Notes: a model not told the origin generated them from the letters alone. A stretch of 64,000 nt of DNA from Aristolochia californica (GCA_029961685.1 JARWKL010000005.1:41391357-41455356); one strand, 5' to 3'. Shown: positions 10,101 through 21,634, numbered from the stretch's first letter. Translations and numbers: made by a program.

Positions 10101-11992
10101 AACGTACTGAAAATCGACAGATTTCGCGGGAGAGATTCACCGGAAAACGAATATCGAGGTCTTCTTTCTTTAGAAATTAGAAGAATGGAAATTGGAAAAC
10201 AAAGTGTCCGAGTTCTTTAGCCGTTCTCGTGCATGTTGGTCAGTTGTTACCCATACTTTCATAACATGGGTTTCACTGAAAATTTCTCGCCGAAAAGAAT
10301 CTTCTGGATCGGATGCCCTCTGCAAATTTCTGGAAAACTCGAAGAAACGGAAAGATGAAATGGGGAAAAGAGCAGAGTTTCCACAATCTTCTATAGTTGG
10401 ATGGATGATATTAGAAATAGAGGCTTGCTGCTCTCACAGAAGATCGAGGGAAAAAATCAAAAGGAAAACATGATTTGATGGCTAATCATGTGAGCTCTCC
10501 TGATGGGTCAATTCGGATTTCAATTCTGATGCGGTCAGGACGCTCATGTTAATTTAATTCAAGGTTTTGGACGGTTGACTGATCGGCCATGTGCTGAACA
10601 TTGCTTGTCCGTTTTGCCTTGTATCGAACGGCATGATAGGAGAGTTCAATCGTCCTCTCATGGCTATAGCAAAAACAGAAACCTAGTGTATGATTTAGGG
10701 TTGACAAGTTCCTGGGATCTGTCGCTTGCATCATCCCGTTGAATCATGTTGGTCCGTTTTACCTTGTACCCAGTGTGCCGAGAAACTTTAAAAACCCTAA
10801 CTTGTGGCTTCCTGTATCCAGTATCGTTTAGGTTTCTGAAGCCTCGTCACCTGTGTTTCACGGTACCCAGATCGCAAAAACAATATTATTATGTAGTATT
10901 CTTATAAAACGAGTCTCTACCTGAAGCAATTTACGGTTATTAAGCTCAACTAAATATTTCTAACAAGAAGTTCTTCTCTTCCTCCTCCAGGGAGTGTTAA
11001 TTTGGTCTCTATCGTCTGCAAGTAGGAAACGGAATACCTGAATTCTCGCAAGTCCCTGCTCGATAGGAGATTCGTCAGCTTATGTTTCCCTGTAGAACAG
11101 TACTGTAACTCGTAATATATTCAGTTTATTGAAGAACTCGAGATATGCTCTCTGCCACTGGTATTCAGGTTGATTATGAGGGATTCTCCTCTTTTGGCAC
11201 GCTTGAGTAAAGCAGAAACACCAAATCTGATGATATTCATCCTGAATTTTCTCTTGATAATTCTCTTCATTGTACGGATATTTCTTGGAAGTTGAAACTG
11301 ACTATTGCGAACGTTTTGAACTTGAAAACTCGATGATTATTCCGAGGCCTGGTTATAAATTTTATGCGCTATGACAGTGAAAAGATACGATTGGTGAAGC
11401 ATGACAGACTTGAAGCTAATAAAATAAGTTTTAAAGATTTTAGCCTCTCCCTGGTTCTATGACTAAGTGCCAGCTTCCAGTTCAGGGCTTACGAAGCTAA
11501 TTATCAACTACATACAAGGGAAACTAACGATTCTTTTCTCCAACCTGTCTCTGCACTCCCGCGGTTTACAAAGAACTGAGATCTTAGACGGGAAAAATCT
11601 ACATTCATGATAGTTTTTGATAATGAATTGATTCGACTTGGATGATAAAACGCAAGGTGATGCAGGCTGCTGCAAGTCTTAACAAGCTCCGCGGTCAAGG
11701 CCGACAAATGTACTGGGCTCAATTAATCTGGAAAGAAAATGGGGTGCAAGTTTGGTCGACAATAGACAACCCTAGTAAGTTAGAAAATCAGTCGGAGCTC
11801 CCGCGGCGGACTCGGACTCGCTTGGGGGAGATCAGTCATGTCTCCTGACCTTCTCTCACTAAACGTCTAAGCCTACTTCCTCCCCTACTTTGACGTACCA
11901 GACACCTGAATCCTGACCCGCCCCGACATGAGCTCAACTTACCCACATGACGATCTCAATCATCTTCTTCCTCCTCCACTTGCACTGCTTGG
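7137..11992. other. Long intergenic region, no gene supported
   Basis: About 4.9 kb between the ATL66-like gene and the bHLH gene. Open frames here (for example 9363-9827 + and 10192-10473 +) show no recognisable domain, biased composition or splice-consistent partner. The right portion is probably the bHLH gene's upstream regulatory region, but I see no definite element apart from the TATA box. Confidence 0.5.
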
Positions 11993-12003
11993 TTATATAT
12001 AGG
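11993..12003 (+). promoter_or_regulatory. TATA box of the bHLH gene
   Basis: The stretch ttatatatagg lies 71 bp before the ATG, which is good spacing for a short plant leader. Confidence 0.55.
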
Positions 12004-12073
12004 CACCCTTCTCTTTCCCCCTAGCCACTGGGGGAGTCTCATTTCACTGGTTTGAATTACCGTCTTAATTTGA

Positions 12074-12487
12074 ATGGCAAGCGAGGGGTCTTCTTCGCAC
12101 GGTGTGAAAGACAAGGCCAGGCCGCCGAAGAAACGGACGCCCGGCCGCGGCGGTGGCGTCAAACTCTCGACGGACCCACAGAGCGTTGCGGCTAGGCAGA
12201 GGAGGCACCGGATCAGTGACCGGTTCAAGATTCTTCAGTCACTGGTTCCAGGGGGAACGAAGATGGACACTGTGTCTGTGCTGGAAGAGGCGATACAGTA
12301 CGTGAAGTTCCTCAAGACCCAGATACGGCTTCACGAAGCGATGATACCTTCTCCTTCTTTCCCCCACCTCTCCAACCATTCTCTACAGCAATGGGTTCGC
12401 TCCGGTGTCGGCATTCCGCCGTTGCCACCTTCTTATGTGTATGCAGAGGAACCCCTCTGCCTCCACAGTCGTCCAACTGACTACTAG
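12074..12487 (+). CDS. LAX1/ROX-like basic helix-loop-helix transcription factor
   Basis: A single-exon protein of 137 residues. After a Lys/Arg-rich N-terminus ([15 protein letters not shown]), residues 31-90 form a bHLH of the group that includes LAX PANICLE1, ROX/bHLH140, HECATE and [29 protein letters not shown] followed by [18 protein letters not shown]. The STDPQ start and RRHRISDRF core are closer to LAX1/ROX than to HECATE, which has RRERISERI. As in this whole subgroup, the glutamate that normally reads the E-box (basic position 9) is alanine, so DNA recognition is atypical. Position 11 is Gln where I recall Glu in LAX1. Relatives act in the nucleus, with partners, in starting axillary meristems. 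After the HLH there is a short Pro-rich tail. A TATA box at 11993 and a CT-rich leader support this start. Orthology rather than membership of the group is inferred. Confidence 0.9.
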   Translation: MASEGSSSHGVKDKARPPKKRTPGRGGGVKLSTDPQSVAARQRRHRISDRFKILQSLVPGGTKMDTVSVLEEAIQYVKFLKTQIRLHEAMIPSPSFPHLSNHSLQQWVRSGVGIPPLPPSYVYAEEPLCLHSRPTDY

Positions 12488-13180
12488 TAGATTACATATG
12501 TCGCACGTCCTTTACTAGATTACATATGAACTTGTCCTCTCGTGTATTGCACCCATCCGTCTTTTGACCGGAAAGAGTCTCTTCCAGTATGATCAAGGAA
12601 AGAGTCTCTTCTGTTGTTTGTATATTAATAGAATAAATTATGTACAGATCGTATCAAATCCCATGGATTGCAGGGGGTTTAAATTTTTAAGATCCAACTC
12701 AGTTTATCTTATTTTGGAGATCATGTCCGGTTCGTGTGGGTTTTGCTTTTTTTTGACATCCTCAAAGGCCAAAACCCATACATGCTATGTGCAAACGGAA
12801 AAAATAAATTACTGACTAACTAATCCAAACATGAAAAGTCTTGAATTTGGCTTGTTATACTTAACGAATTTCCGGTTTAAACTCGAACAAAACTCAAGTA
12901 AAAACTTAACTCCAACAAAACTCAAACTGAACTTAACTAAACCTTTGACATCATATTAGATTTTGAGTTAGTTGTTTCAAAATAATCGAATGTCATTTGG
13001 GGGGTTAGTTAACTTATGAAATTCAGCCACATTACACAATTCATTTCCTTTAGTGGAGCACGAAACTTTTGGAATAATTAAGATGAAGCTGAACATCATC
13101 TCTACGTTATAATTTATGGAATCTGTTTCCGCCCAAAATTGCTAATTATCCAGATGAATTAAACGCCAGGGTTCGAACCC
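12488..13180. other. 3' flank of the bHLH gene, no feature recognised
   Basis: No coding or repeat signal. A perfect tRNA box-B-like palindrome, agggttcgaaccct, occurs at about 13169-13182 but without the rest of a tRNA. Confidence 0.4.
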
Positions 13181-13183
13181 TCA

Positions 13184-13500
13184 ATGTTTTTCCCCCCCTC
13201 TCGGTCTCTTCTCCTTTTCATTTTTTTCTCCCTCTCCTACACCCCTCTCTCATCTCAATGCGCCCCCGAGGTATCTACTCCCTCTCTTCTCTCAGATTCG
13301 CTCTCTGGCCTCTGTCTCTCAATGGCCTCCCTATCCCTTATCCCTCTCGCTCCGTCTCTCCGGCCTCTATCCCCCTACCCCCACTCGCTTTTCCCTCTCT
13401 CTTACCCCTCTCGACCTCCCTCTCTTCTCCCTTTTGGCCTCCCACTCCCTTCTCCTTCTTGCTATTCTCTTTTCCCCCAAGATGTCTTCCAATTTCATTC
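13184..13500 (+). repeat. Pyrimidine-rich low-complexity tract
   Basis: CT-rich DNA (CCCTCTC, TCTCTCC and similar) over about 300 bp. The frames open across it encode only Ser/Pro/Leu-rich sequence, so it is not treated as a gene. Its composition resembles the complement of the purine-rich cores of the DNA elements elsewhere in the window. Confidence 0.6.
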
Positions 13501-13689
13501 GATATCCCCCATTTCGATTTTGATTTTGACATTTGGACATCAATTATTTAATTTCTACTTCAATTCGGCATCGATTTCCCCATTCAGCTACGATTTCACC
13601 CTTCGACTTCTGTTTTCCCCAAATTTCAGAAGGTATGGCTAAACCTTAATTTTTTTTATTAAATTAGTGTTGTATTTGATTTAATTTTA

Positions 13690-14445
13690 GTTGCAGTACT
13701 TAATTTAGGGTTATTTACACATAATTGTGGGATTTAGGGTTACAGTTGAGGGTCTAAATTCTTGATTAGGGTTAGGGTTTGGTGCTCGGTATTTAAGGGT
13801 TTAAGTATTTAGGGTTAAGGATTTATGGTATTTTTAGAGTTTAGGTTATGGAATTAGGGTTTATTTTTTTTTTCAATTTTTTTTAGGGTTTAGGTTTATT
13901 GGGTGATAGGGTTTAGGGTTTAGGGTTTGGGATTTTTTGGGTTTTTAAAGTCTAGGGTTTGTTGTTTAACTTCTAGAATTAGGGTTTAGGGTTTATTAGG
14001 TTTTTTTTAGTCCAGTTCAAACAAGTTTGAGTCGCCTACACGGGCGTCCATTAGCCAACGAAACCCGACCCCCTTCACCGACGAGGTACAATTCGTAGCA
14101 ACTACGAAGTCACATGGGGCTCTAGTAGGGGTGTTCGGTGAATTTAGACTTGATGTGTGTGTTTTTGCATTGTTTAGTGCATCTGGAGTAGTGAAAATAG
14201 TTTGATTAATTTTGAAATGTTTTAGAATGTTGTTGAAAATTTTTGAAGTGCTATAAAATGTTTTTGCTATGTGGTGAGGAGATTCATGTGTTATACATAT
14301 CCACCACATGGTATTCTATTTTTTGTGGTTTGTGTTTCCGTGATGGGTAAAGGTTGTCTAGGGTTTAGGGTTTTAATGTCCGGAATTAGTGTTTGGGGTT
14401 TAGGAAGTTTAGGGTTTAGGGTTTAGGGTTTATTAGGGTTTAGAG
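13690..14445 (+). repeat. Interstitial telomere-like (TTTAGGG)n tracts
   Basis: Degenerate plant-telomere motifs occur throughout about 13690-13998 and again at about 14358-14445. Short perfect runs of three units lie near 13907-13928 and 14408-14431. The G-rich strand is the plus strand throughout. The arrays are interrupted and mutated, as expected for old internal telomeric DNA or a repeat that has incorporated telomere motifs. Confidence 0.75.
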
Positions 14446-14672
14446 TTTGGAGTGTTTAGTTCAGTTCAAACAAGTCTGAGTCACCTACATAGGCGTCCAT
14501 TAGCTAACGAAACCTAACCCCCATCACTGATGAGTATAGTTCGTAGTAACTGCGAAGTCATATCGATGAATTTGGACTTGATGTGTGTGTTTTTGTATTG
14601 TTTAGTGCATCTGCAATAATGAAAATAGTTTGATTAATTTAGAAATGTTTTAGAATGTTATTGAAATTTTTT
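14010..14672 (+). repeat. Duplicated 0.2-kb block flanking telomere-like DNA
   Basis: About 215-235 bp starting tccagttcaaacaag at 14011 recurs from 14460 with a period of about 449 bp. The copies share the stretches gcgtccattag, gatgtgtgtgtttttg and agtttgattaattt, with many substitutions. Each copy follows a telomere-like tract, so the real unit is probably telomere motif plus block. Confidence 0.75.
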
Positions 14673-14896
14673 TATAACGATGAACCTAGTTGATTGATAT
14701 TGAGTTCTTTTTGACAAGGAATAAATATTACAAATCTTATTTGAAGAGTCTTCTTTGATAAGACAAAATATCTTCTAACTTATTCGGACTATTAGTTTCT
14801 AATTTTTGAATGTCAGAGCATGGCCAATAATAGATTTTTTAGAGGTTAATAGTTTTGATTTGATTCATCATGTCCAGTTTGAGTAGATCGCTAAGC

Positions 14897-15540
14897 TCTA
14901 AAAGGATGAGGACTCAAAATCACTTTGAGAGGCTGGTGGTTTGAATCCACCAAGACCCATTTTCTTTTTCTCCAATAACAAAAGCTTATATTTGTCATTT
15001 TTCAGCATTAGTATAACTCTTACTGCATTTATGTTTAATCTATGGGAGAATATAGAAGAGTGAAAGTAGTCAGTCTTAGATTTATGTCGTTTTTGCATTG
15101 ACGCATGAATGATCAGACATTGGCATTTATATACTAGTTATTCTTTTTACAATGACTATGATTTAAAAACACATGTCTTGCACACAAAAGACTAATTGTT
15201 CCTATTTGTTTGGCTACAGGCGTCCTCTTCTTCGCCTGTTGATGTGGTTATTTCTTTATTCATGCAATGGGTTTAGCCTGCAGAAAAGCTATGCTCCCAT
15301 GGTTTATTTTACGGAGAACTGCAACGCTACAATCCTCCAAATGTAACAACAACTCCAACGAAACAGTCCAACGAAACAGTGTGGGTTATGGGAAGAGGCC
15401 TCGCTCGCTTGTATGTTTAGAGATTTTCAATTCCAACTATGCTTTTCTCATCTGCGTCTTACTTATCCAACCAGAACAGCAGAACTGATGTAATGACATA
15501 TTTAGAGCTCAAAGTGATTTTGAGTCCTCATCCTTTTAGA
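14897..15540. repeat. Perfect 33-bp inverted repeat enclosing ~580 bp
   Basis: Positions 14897-14929 are exactly repeated in reverse complement at 15508-15540. The left arm contains gactcaaaatc, identical to the anticodon-loop core of tRNA-Leu(CAA). It is followed by tggtttgaatccacca, which forms a T-arm-like stem. The 5' half of a tRNA is not present. The enclosed DNA has no convincing gene. It could be a small DNA transposon or an old tRNA-derived sequence. Confidence 0.6.
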
Positions 15541-16122
15541 AATTGTTTTCTAGTGCACATCAACTTGTCACACTAACACCCACTTCAAAGAAAAAGTTTA
15601 TATAGATTAATTTCAAATTTTATGCCCATTTCAATGATAAGTTCGTGTAGATGAATGAAATAAAGATGAAAATGAAAATAAACTTCAAATTTCATGACTA
15701 ACCCTCCTTAAAGAAACTTCCCTTCATGTAGACTTGCTTAGCGTTTTCCACCAGCCCTAATGTTATCTTTCAACCATCATGGTTCGTTCATAGTAATGTG
15801 AAATGAAAGCACAGCAATAGCTCTACAACCACAGATTTCATAAGGAGCCCAAGCCTAGTTCCAAAAACCGCCAACAATGATTCATAGAATCAGTCTGCTT
15901 TCCAAACCCTTCATTTCACAAGGTGAAACATCTCCCCGCAAGTATAAACTTTAAAACTGTAGCCAGAAACATCACTCACATCTAATGGAGGGCCTACTTT
16001 ACTATCCTCAAAAGACGTTTGAACAAGTAGCTATTCTAAAATCATCAGAATAACATCTCATCCACGCTAACTAACACAAACAACTGATGTTCCTCACAAA
16101 TAATCCAACATGGCTCAAATCT
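15541..16122. other. Probable 3' UTR and downstream flank of the eS21 gene
   Basis: The eS21 gene reads leftward and stops at 16123, so the right end of this stretch should be its 3' UTR. No clear poly(A) signal was singled out and no other gene is seen. Confidence 0.4.
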
Positions 16123-17955
16123 CTACTGCTGTTTGACTTCAGCTTTCTTTTTCTGCCAGAGCCTGTCAAGAGCACTGTCCGCATCTCCCTGCAAAAATTA
16201 CAGAAAGATGGTCTCGCCTTCAATCAACAGAATATATATCGTTTGTATGAAAACTACAATCAAAGCTGAGCTCTATATGTATGACATAGACATCATAATC
16301 TAAACAAACTGTGCTAGGTAACAAATTATCGACCTGAGTCACAAGTCTACTTAAAAACTTTATGGTGTTTTTACCACAAAAACTCGTAAAATTGTAAAAC
16401 TGAATTTAGTCAGGTTGATCAGACTTCCAGTATCAACATCATGCACCAAATAAAAAGTCAGTATAACTGGATGATATAATGGCAGCAAGCATCAATATCC
16501 GCTATCTATTAAGATACCCAAAATCCAATACCATAAACCAGATAACACACCACATGCCAGGCCATACGAGTTTATATCAGCACACCCCTGAAAACTGACA
16601 CATACTAATCAATGGCACAAGCACGCCTGGATGATAGAAAAGTATGCTTTTATCATATCTTTGATGAAGGGTTCCAAAACCTTTGTATGAACTTGGAAAA
16701 CATGGTTTTGGATATAGTTTGCATGTCCTAAGCTCCAAAATGCCGAAGGTTTGGAAACTAGATGGCTACCTCTTTACAATGGTAGAGTTTTTGAGAATTT
16801 TCTAATTTGCCTAAACTCTAGGTCTTCAAATATTTGTTCTTCTCCAAGGTGCTTCTTCAATATGACTAACTATTTATAGCATTCAGATGCATTTTTTTCA
16901 AGTGACTTAGTTACAAGGTCTATGAGGAAGAACTGGAAAATCCAACACAAGACCTCAAGCACCATATGAAAAGTCAATTTTGAATTTCAGAGACTGAAGT
17001 CCTTAATCTATACAGCTAGGAACAAACTACATACACAATACATATTGCAAAATATAAAATTTCACTTCTACAAAGACTGAGAGCAGAATAATTCCATATA
17101 CAGAACCTACTACTGTTTTAACCTTTTTGAGCTCACTCAAAATTAATGATAAATTCATACATAATCTTATGCTTGAGCATAACAATCAGATTAGGCTGGC
17201 TGGAAAATGCAGTTACACTAAAAAAAGAATGCAAAACTTACCAATCAACAACATTATCATGATCCAGTTTTGAAGTGCATTACTAAAGGGCAAATTGCCC
17301 AGTAAAACAAGATCGCAGGATGACTAATTATTGAAATTTCTAGATGTAATCTAATCAAATGGTACGCTCAGCTACACAAGTTTCATTTTTCCTCTCAGAA
17401 ACTATGAAAAGGCACTCCACACCCAGATAACTGGTAAGCCTGTAAATGGATACAAGATAACTGGTAAGCCTGTAAATGTAAATACAGCAAGATAGCACAT
17501 ATATCGCATAATTTCTTGCAGGCAAGTTCAGAGAACCAAGTAAAATAAATTTCATATGCTCAGAAGATCAAAGTTGGAGAGAACCATAAATCACTTAAGA
17601 AAAGACACATAAGTCGAATAGTGAGTAATATAGGAAAATTACGAACTTGGGCACGGACAAAACCGCAGAGAGCAAAAGTGGAGGCTTGCCCAGTGTAAAC
17701 GCCACTCTCATCCAAGTGCCCAATGTTTATCTGAACGGAGGCATGGTCCTTCGAAGTTATAAGTCTGTTTGTAGCAGAACTGAGGAAAAAGAACAACAAA
17801 AAAACAATAAATGCAACGTTAAACAACATCGCATATATGATGAGAAAGACAAATAATAAACAGAACGTCCATTTCACCATTTCCTGACTATATAAAAAAA
17901 ATTACCATTTCCTGGGGATGTAAAGATCCATGTGCTGACCCTCTTCGTTCTGCAT
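16123..17955 (-). CDS. RPS21: 40S ribosomal protein eS21 (RPS21)
   Basis: Three coding exons on the minus strand: 17955-17906, 17779-17647 and 16188-16123, giving 82 residues, the usual length of plant eS21. Exon 1 encodes [16 protein letters not shown]; the split Cys codon joins [17 protein letters not shown] and [15 protein letters not shown] of exon 2; exon 3 encodes [18 protein letters not shown] and a KQQ end. eS21 is a structural protein of the small ribosomal subunit, assembled in the nucleolus and working in the cytosol. Introns are 17905-17780 (126 bp) and 17646-16189 (1458 bp), all GT..AG; the donor of intron 2 reads GTTCGT, a weak consensus, but it is the only one keeping the frame. 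An acceptor at 17991-17990 just before the ATG shows that the leader is also spliced. Confidence 0.95.
17425..17478 (+). repeat. Two-copy 30-bp tandem repeat in eS21 intron 2
   Basis: The stretch agataactggtaagcctg plus taaatg occurs at 17425-17448 and 17455-17478, with a 30-bp period. It is intronic with no evident role. Confidence 0.8.
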
Positions 17956-18297
17956 TTTGGCAGTTGTTTTGACAATATGTTTACACCACCTGAGAAGACT
18001 TATAAATCAGAAATTCAGATCAGAATCAGGCCAGGATTTAAAAACTTTTAAAAAAAAATCACGAGTAAGAGTATAATCTCCATAGAGATATTAATAATTT
18101 CTCCTAGCACAGAATAAGACGACATGAATCCAACTACAGGTGATTAGAACAAGAAAAATTAAGACTTCGGCCCCTTCAAGCCCTGTTGAAGAAGGGGAAG
18201 AAACTTTTGCTTCTTTCTAGGGTTTCAACAAAAGCAAATTCAAAACCCAGAGTTTCATTGCATAAATGAAACAAGGGAAAAACAGAGGCAAAGTTAC

Positions 18298-18370
18298 CTG
18301 CAAAGGAAAAGGTCCATGAATGCTGGGAAGCAAGAGGAAGAAGATAACAAGAATTTATAGAAAAACCCTA
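18298..18370 (-). promoter_or_regulatory. Proximal eS21 promoter: telo-box, TATA box and leader exon
   Basis: On the minus strand the order is a telo-box (AAACCCTA on the plus strand, 18363-18370), a TATA-like ctataaattc (18351-18360) and a short CT-rich leader ending CAG/GTAACT at 18298/18297. Splicing from there to the acceptor at 17991-17990 gives a 308-bp leader intron. Telo-boxes and leader introns are well known in plant ribosomal protein genes, which makes this the likelier main promoter. Confidence 0.55.
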
Positions 18371-20530
18371 GTAGGAGCAAACATCATAATCCAACCACCT
18401 TATCTCAAAAACTAATAGACCAAAATACCTTTTCACACTCCTTCACTCTCCAATTTGTACAAGTGTCACTCAATATAAAGGTAGCGATCACTGTTTCACA
18501 CCATATATTTCTAACATCACTCAAACTGAACTGCTCACTTACAGCCATTGTAAAAATGGTGAGCACTAACCTACAAAACTTACATAAGTTATTGATCCTC
18601 AAGGAGTTAAGGCTAATTTTCAAATATAATTCTCTTGGATATTTATTTTCACAACTTTATTGGACTTTTTCAGCCAGTAGCATTCCTCCTTGCATCTAGG
18701 CCTAAACAAACAACATAGCTTTATGGAGAAAGGGAGACAAGGTGGCACCTCATGCCACCCCACCAACACAGAAGAAGCCTTAGGGACAAGCATGGGAGCA
18801 TGCACGGGAGAGTCCAGGAGGGGTAGCTAAAGAGGGAAGGGCAGGCAATAGGCAAGCAGCAGACATGCTAGCAGCATCATCTGCCAATGGGAACCAGCAA
18901 GGAGCATAGGCGATCAAGGGGTCACTGGCAGATGATGAGAGCAGGGCAGCACATGAGAGGAGGGCCGCCAACAAGGGAGCTCCCTGCTGGACCAACCTAA
19001 CTTGGGAGCACCTTGACTGCCCCCTTCAGGAGCTACTGTCAAAGTAGCTGTACTGACATACTCATGCCCAAGAACATCAGGCCACACTGCCGTGGGAGAC
19101 TTAAGAGATGTCTCTCTGCTTTAAAAAAATGAAACAATGGTTTCATTTGAAAAAGAACATAACAGCAACTGAGAGGAAATCCTCAAGCCTCAAGATACAA
19201 CAGTGAAGGAGTTTCCAATCACCTCAAATTGGCAGGAAACACTGTCTTAAGCAAGAGAACCAGAGATGCTATTAGCTGATCTAAGACTCTGCTTCCATCA
19301 AAGAGAGAGTACGACAAAGATAAGCAACTTCCTAAATTCCGTGAGCTAGCTAGCCTGTCAGGGAGGGGGGGACTGAGAGGAAGAGTTGGAGGGGCCCAAG
19401 AGACAGAGAAAACTTATTGGTAGACAACGGAGAGGAGAGCAGAGAGATAGATCTGAAAGAAAAGTAGATAGATTTATGTTTCCAAGTTTTATAACATCCT
19501 TGTGTTATTAGGGGATTATTCTTTTGAATTATTAGTTTCTAAGAGAGTTTTACTTTTCTAGATAGGTAAGTGCTGGGTTTGTAGTAGAGCTTGAGTCTCA
19601 TACTTGAGCTAGCGCTAACTCGTGTATAGCTTCATACGATCGAGATGGAGCTCGAGCCTATGAAATAACCATGGAAGGCATTTGGTAGTCTCTGAAATTT
19701 GATGGAGCCAAAACCCACGCTCTCTTTAACATAACGAGTACCGCATTCCACCAAGTGGTTCAAACCCAGCAGTAAAGGACCTTCAGTTCCCTAGGACTTC
19801 CCACGGGATTCAGCTAAGAGAATTCGGAAAATCTATGGGAATGCTAAACTCGCGAAAACAAGTAAGATACCCAGCGAGGAGTCTAACCATAACCATTAAA
19901 CCAGAAAGAACATTTCGACACAGAAACAACTAGAGAGAGAAAGAGGAAAGAAGGGATAAGATAGAGGATAAAAAACAACTGTTTAAAGAGAATTCCCGAG
20001 CAGTAGAATATTGCAAGCGTACTGGTATCCAACAGGAAAAATGCCGTTGCTTCCCAGATGAGGAAGATGAACTTGAGCGAGTTTCAAACGGAATCCACCG
20101 GAGGCTAGGAACAACAATTATGGATCATGTCAAAAAGGGAGTTGATTCCAACCAATGAATGGGAAATATGACACTAAACCGTATCACTTAGTAATTGAAA
20201 TGGGTAAAACTAAAACCACCCGAATAAACAAAACAGCTAAAAAACAGTCGCACACAAAGTACAAACATTCACGCTCCATGAGAGAATCCTTTAAATAAGA
20301 AAAATAACCAAGTTCCACCAATGAAAATGATCATAGGAAAAAAAAGAAAATCTTTAAATTATAGACCAATGTACTAAAAGAGGTGGCACATTCCTGAATG
20401 GATAGAACCGCCAGGTATATATATATATATAGATATCTTCGAGCGAGCAGAGAAGGAGGATGAAGAGAACAAAAAGAGGAAGAATGGTGAAAAACGAAGA
20501 AAGGGAAGAGGAAGAGGAAAGAGGAACTTA
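18371..20530. other. Region between the two eS21 leader candidates, no gene seen
   Basis: No coding signal or known repeat family. If the distal leader exon is used, this is intron. Confidence 0.4.
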
Positions 20531-20612
20531 CCGAGATGACGTTCGGGAGTCGACCGATTTTCTGATGACCGCGCGGCTGACTGAGAAAACGAGGAAACTA
20601 GGGCATCTTATA
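20531..20612 (-). promoter_or_regulatory. Distal candidate leader exon with TATA-like box
   Basis: On the minus strand a ttataagatg box is followed by a CCCTAGTTTCCTC start-like pyrimidine stretch and then by GACGTCAT-like sequence with a strong donor, CTCG/GTAAGTTC (donor at 20531-20530). It resembles the start of a ribosomal protein transcript. It could be an alternative first exon of the eS21 gene, 2.5 kb upstream of its ATG, or the start of an unrecognised transcript. Confidence 0.35.
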
Positions 20613-21040
20613 ACGTGTAAGTAATGGCATTTTCGTTAAAAAGTATAACTTTGAACCGGCACGCAACCCATTGAGTCAAATTAGGCGAGTCTCAGGATTC
20701 ACTGATTCTTGACTCGGGGCTTGAGTCAATCTCTAGATGTATAAACGGCACTAAGACAAAGCGAACTGTAGTTATTTTATATTCTTTTTTATATTTTGTA
20801 TTTGTTCCTGCTGACTATTTTTTAAAGCATTTCCATATATTTTATTTTAAAATTTTCAAAAGTAAATATCTCATACCAGTCTTATTATCCATGTAATTAC
20901 TAAACAAAAAAGTAATAATTTGTTAATTGAAAGTCTCGACTCTAATTCGAGTTCGATTGGCTGAATAAATTAGGGGTCACTTCACAATCTAAGCGAGTTC
21001 TAAATAAATTGTCACTTATTTTTTTTAATAATAAGACCCT

Positions 21041-21573
21041 GTTAGTGCACTTTGAAAGTGAAAGTACTTTATAAGGCTAGTGAATTCCTTCTCTCTCTCT
21101 CTTTCTTGTTTTGTTATTTTTGGTATCTCATTTTTGTATTTGGATATAATAACCTTATTTTATATATTTAAAATTTAACAACTCTTAATTTAATTTTTAA
21201 TTATTTATTAATGAAAATTTTGAAATTTATCTTAGTTTATTAACAGAATAGTTAAATAAAATATTTTATAAAAATTAAATCTATCGGAGTAATTTATATA
21301 AAAATATTTTTTTTATAATTTATAGAATTTAAGTATTACACGAGTAACAATTTGATTAAATATTTGGATATTATAAAAATAAATATTTGTTTGATCATTT
21401 TATTTTTATATCTTTAATTAATTAATTAATTTAAATAAATATTTATTAATTTAAAACAAGTTAAAATTATTCCACTATACTTTCACACGCTAACATAAAA
21501 AAATAATTCACTTTCACTTTCACTTTCACTTTCAGTAGGTAATTCACTTTTAAATAAAAAATAATTTATTTAT

Positions 21574-21604
<31 letters not shown>

Positions 21605-21634
21605 CTATTTAATTCACTTTCAAAATGGCCTAAC
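21041..21634. mobile_element. Possible MITE with CTTTCA subterminal repeats
   Basis: The ends form a 22-bp imperfect inverted repeat with 19 of 22 matches: GTTAGTGCACTTTGAAAGTG on the left and, in reverse complement, GTTAGGCCATTTTGAAAGTG on the right. Inside the right end, the hexamer ctttca is tandemly repeated twice (about 21507-21534 and 21574-21602). The interior is AT-rich and non-coding. I could not find a convincing target duplication, so the superfamily is open. Confidence 0.5.

Noticed and set aside
10192..10473. 93-codon ORF
   Set aside because: No family resemblance; sits in the long intergenic region upstream of the bHLH gene.
13169..13182. tRNA T-arm-like palindrome agggttcgaaccct
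   Set aside because: No acceptor, D-arm or anticodon arm can be found around it.
13184..13642. 152-codon ORF in CT-rich DNA
   Set aside because: Low-complexity Ser/Pro/Leu sequence from a pyrimidine tract.
17560..17880. Membrane-protein-like ORF on the minus strand
   Set aside because: It is eS21 exon 2 with read-through of the introns on both sides; the hydrophobic stretch is intron.
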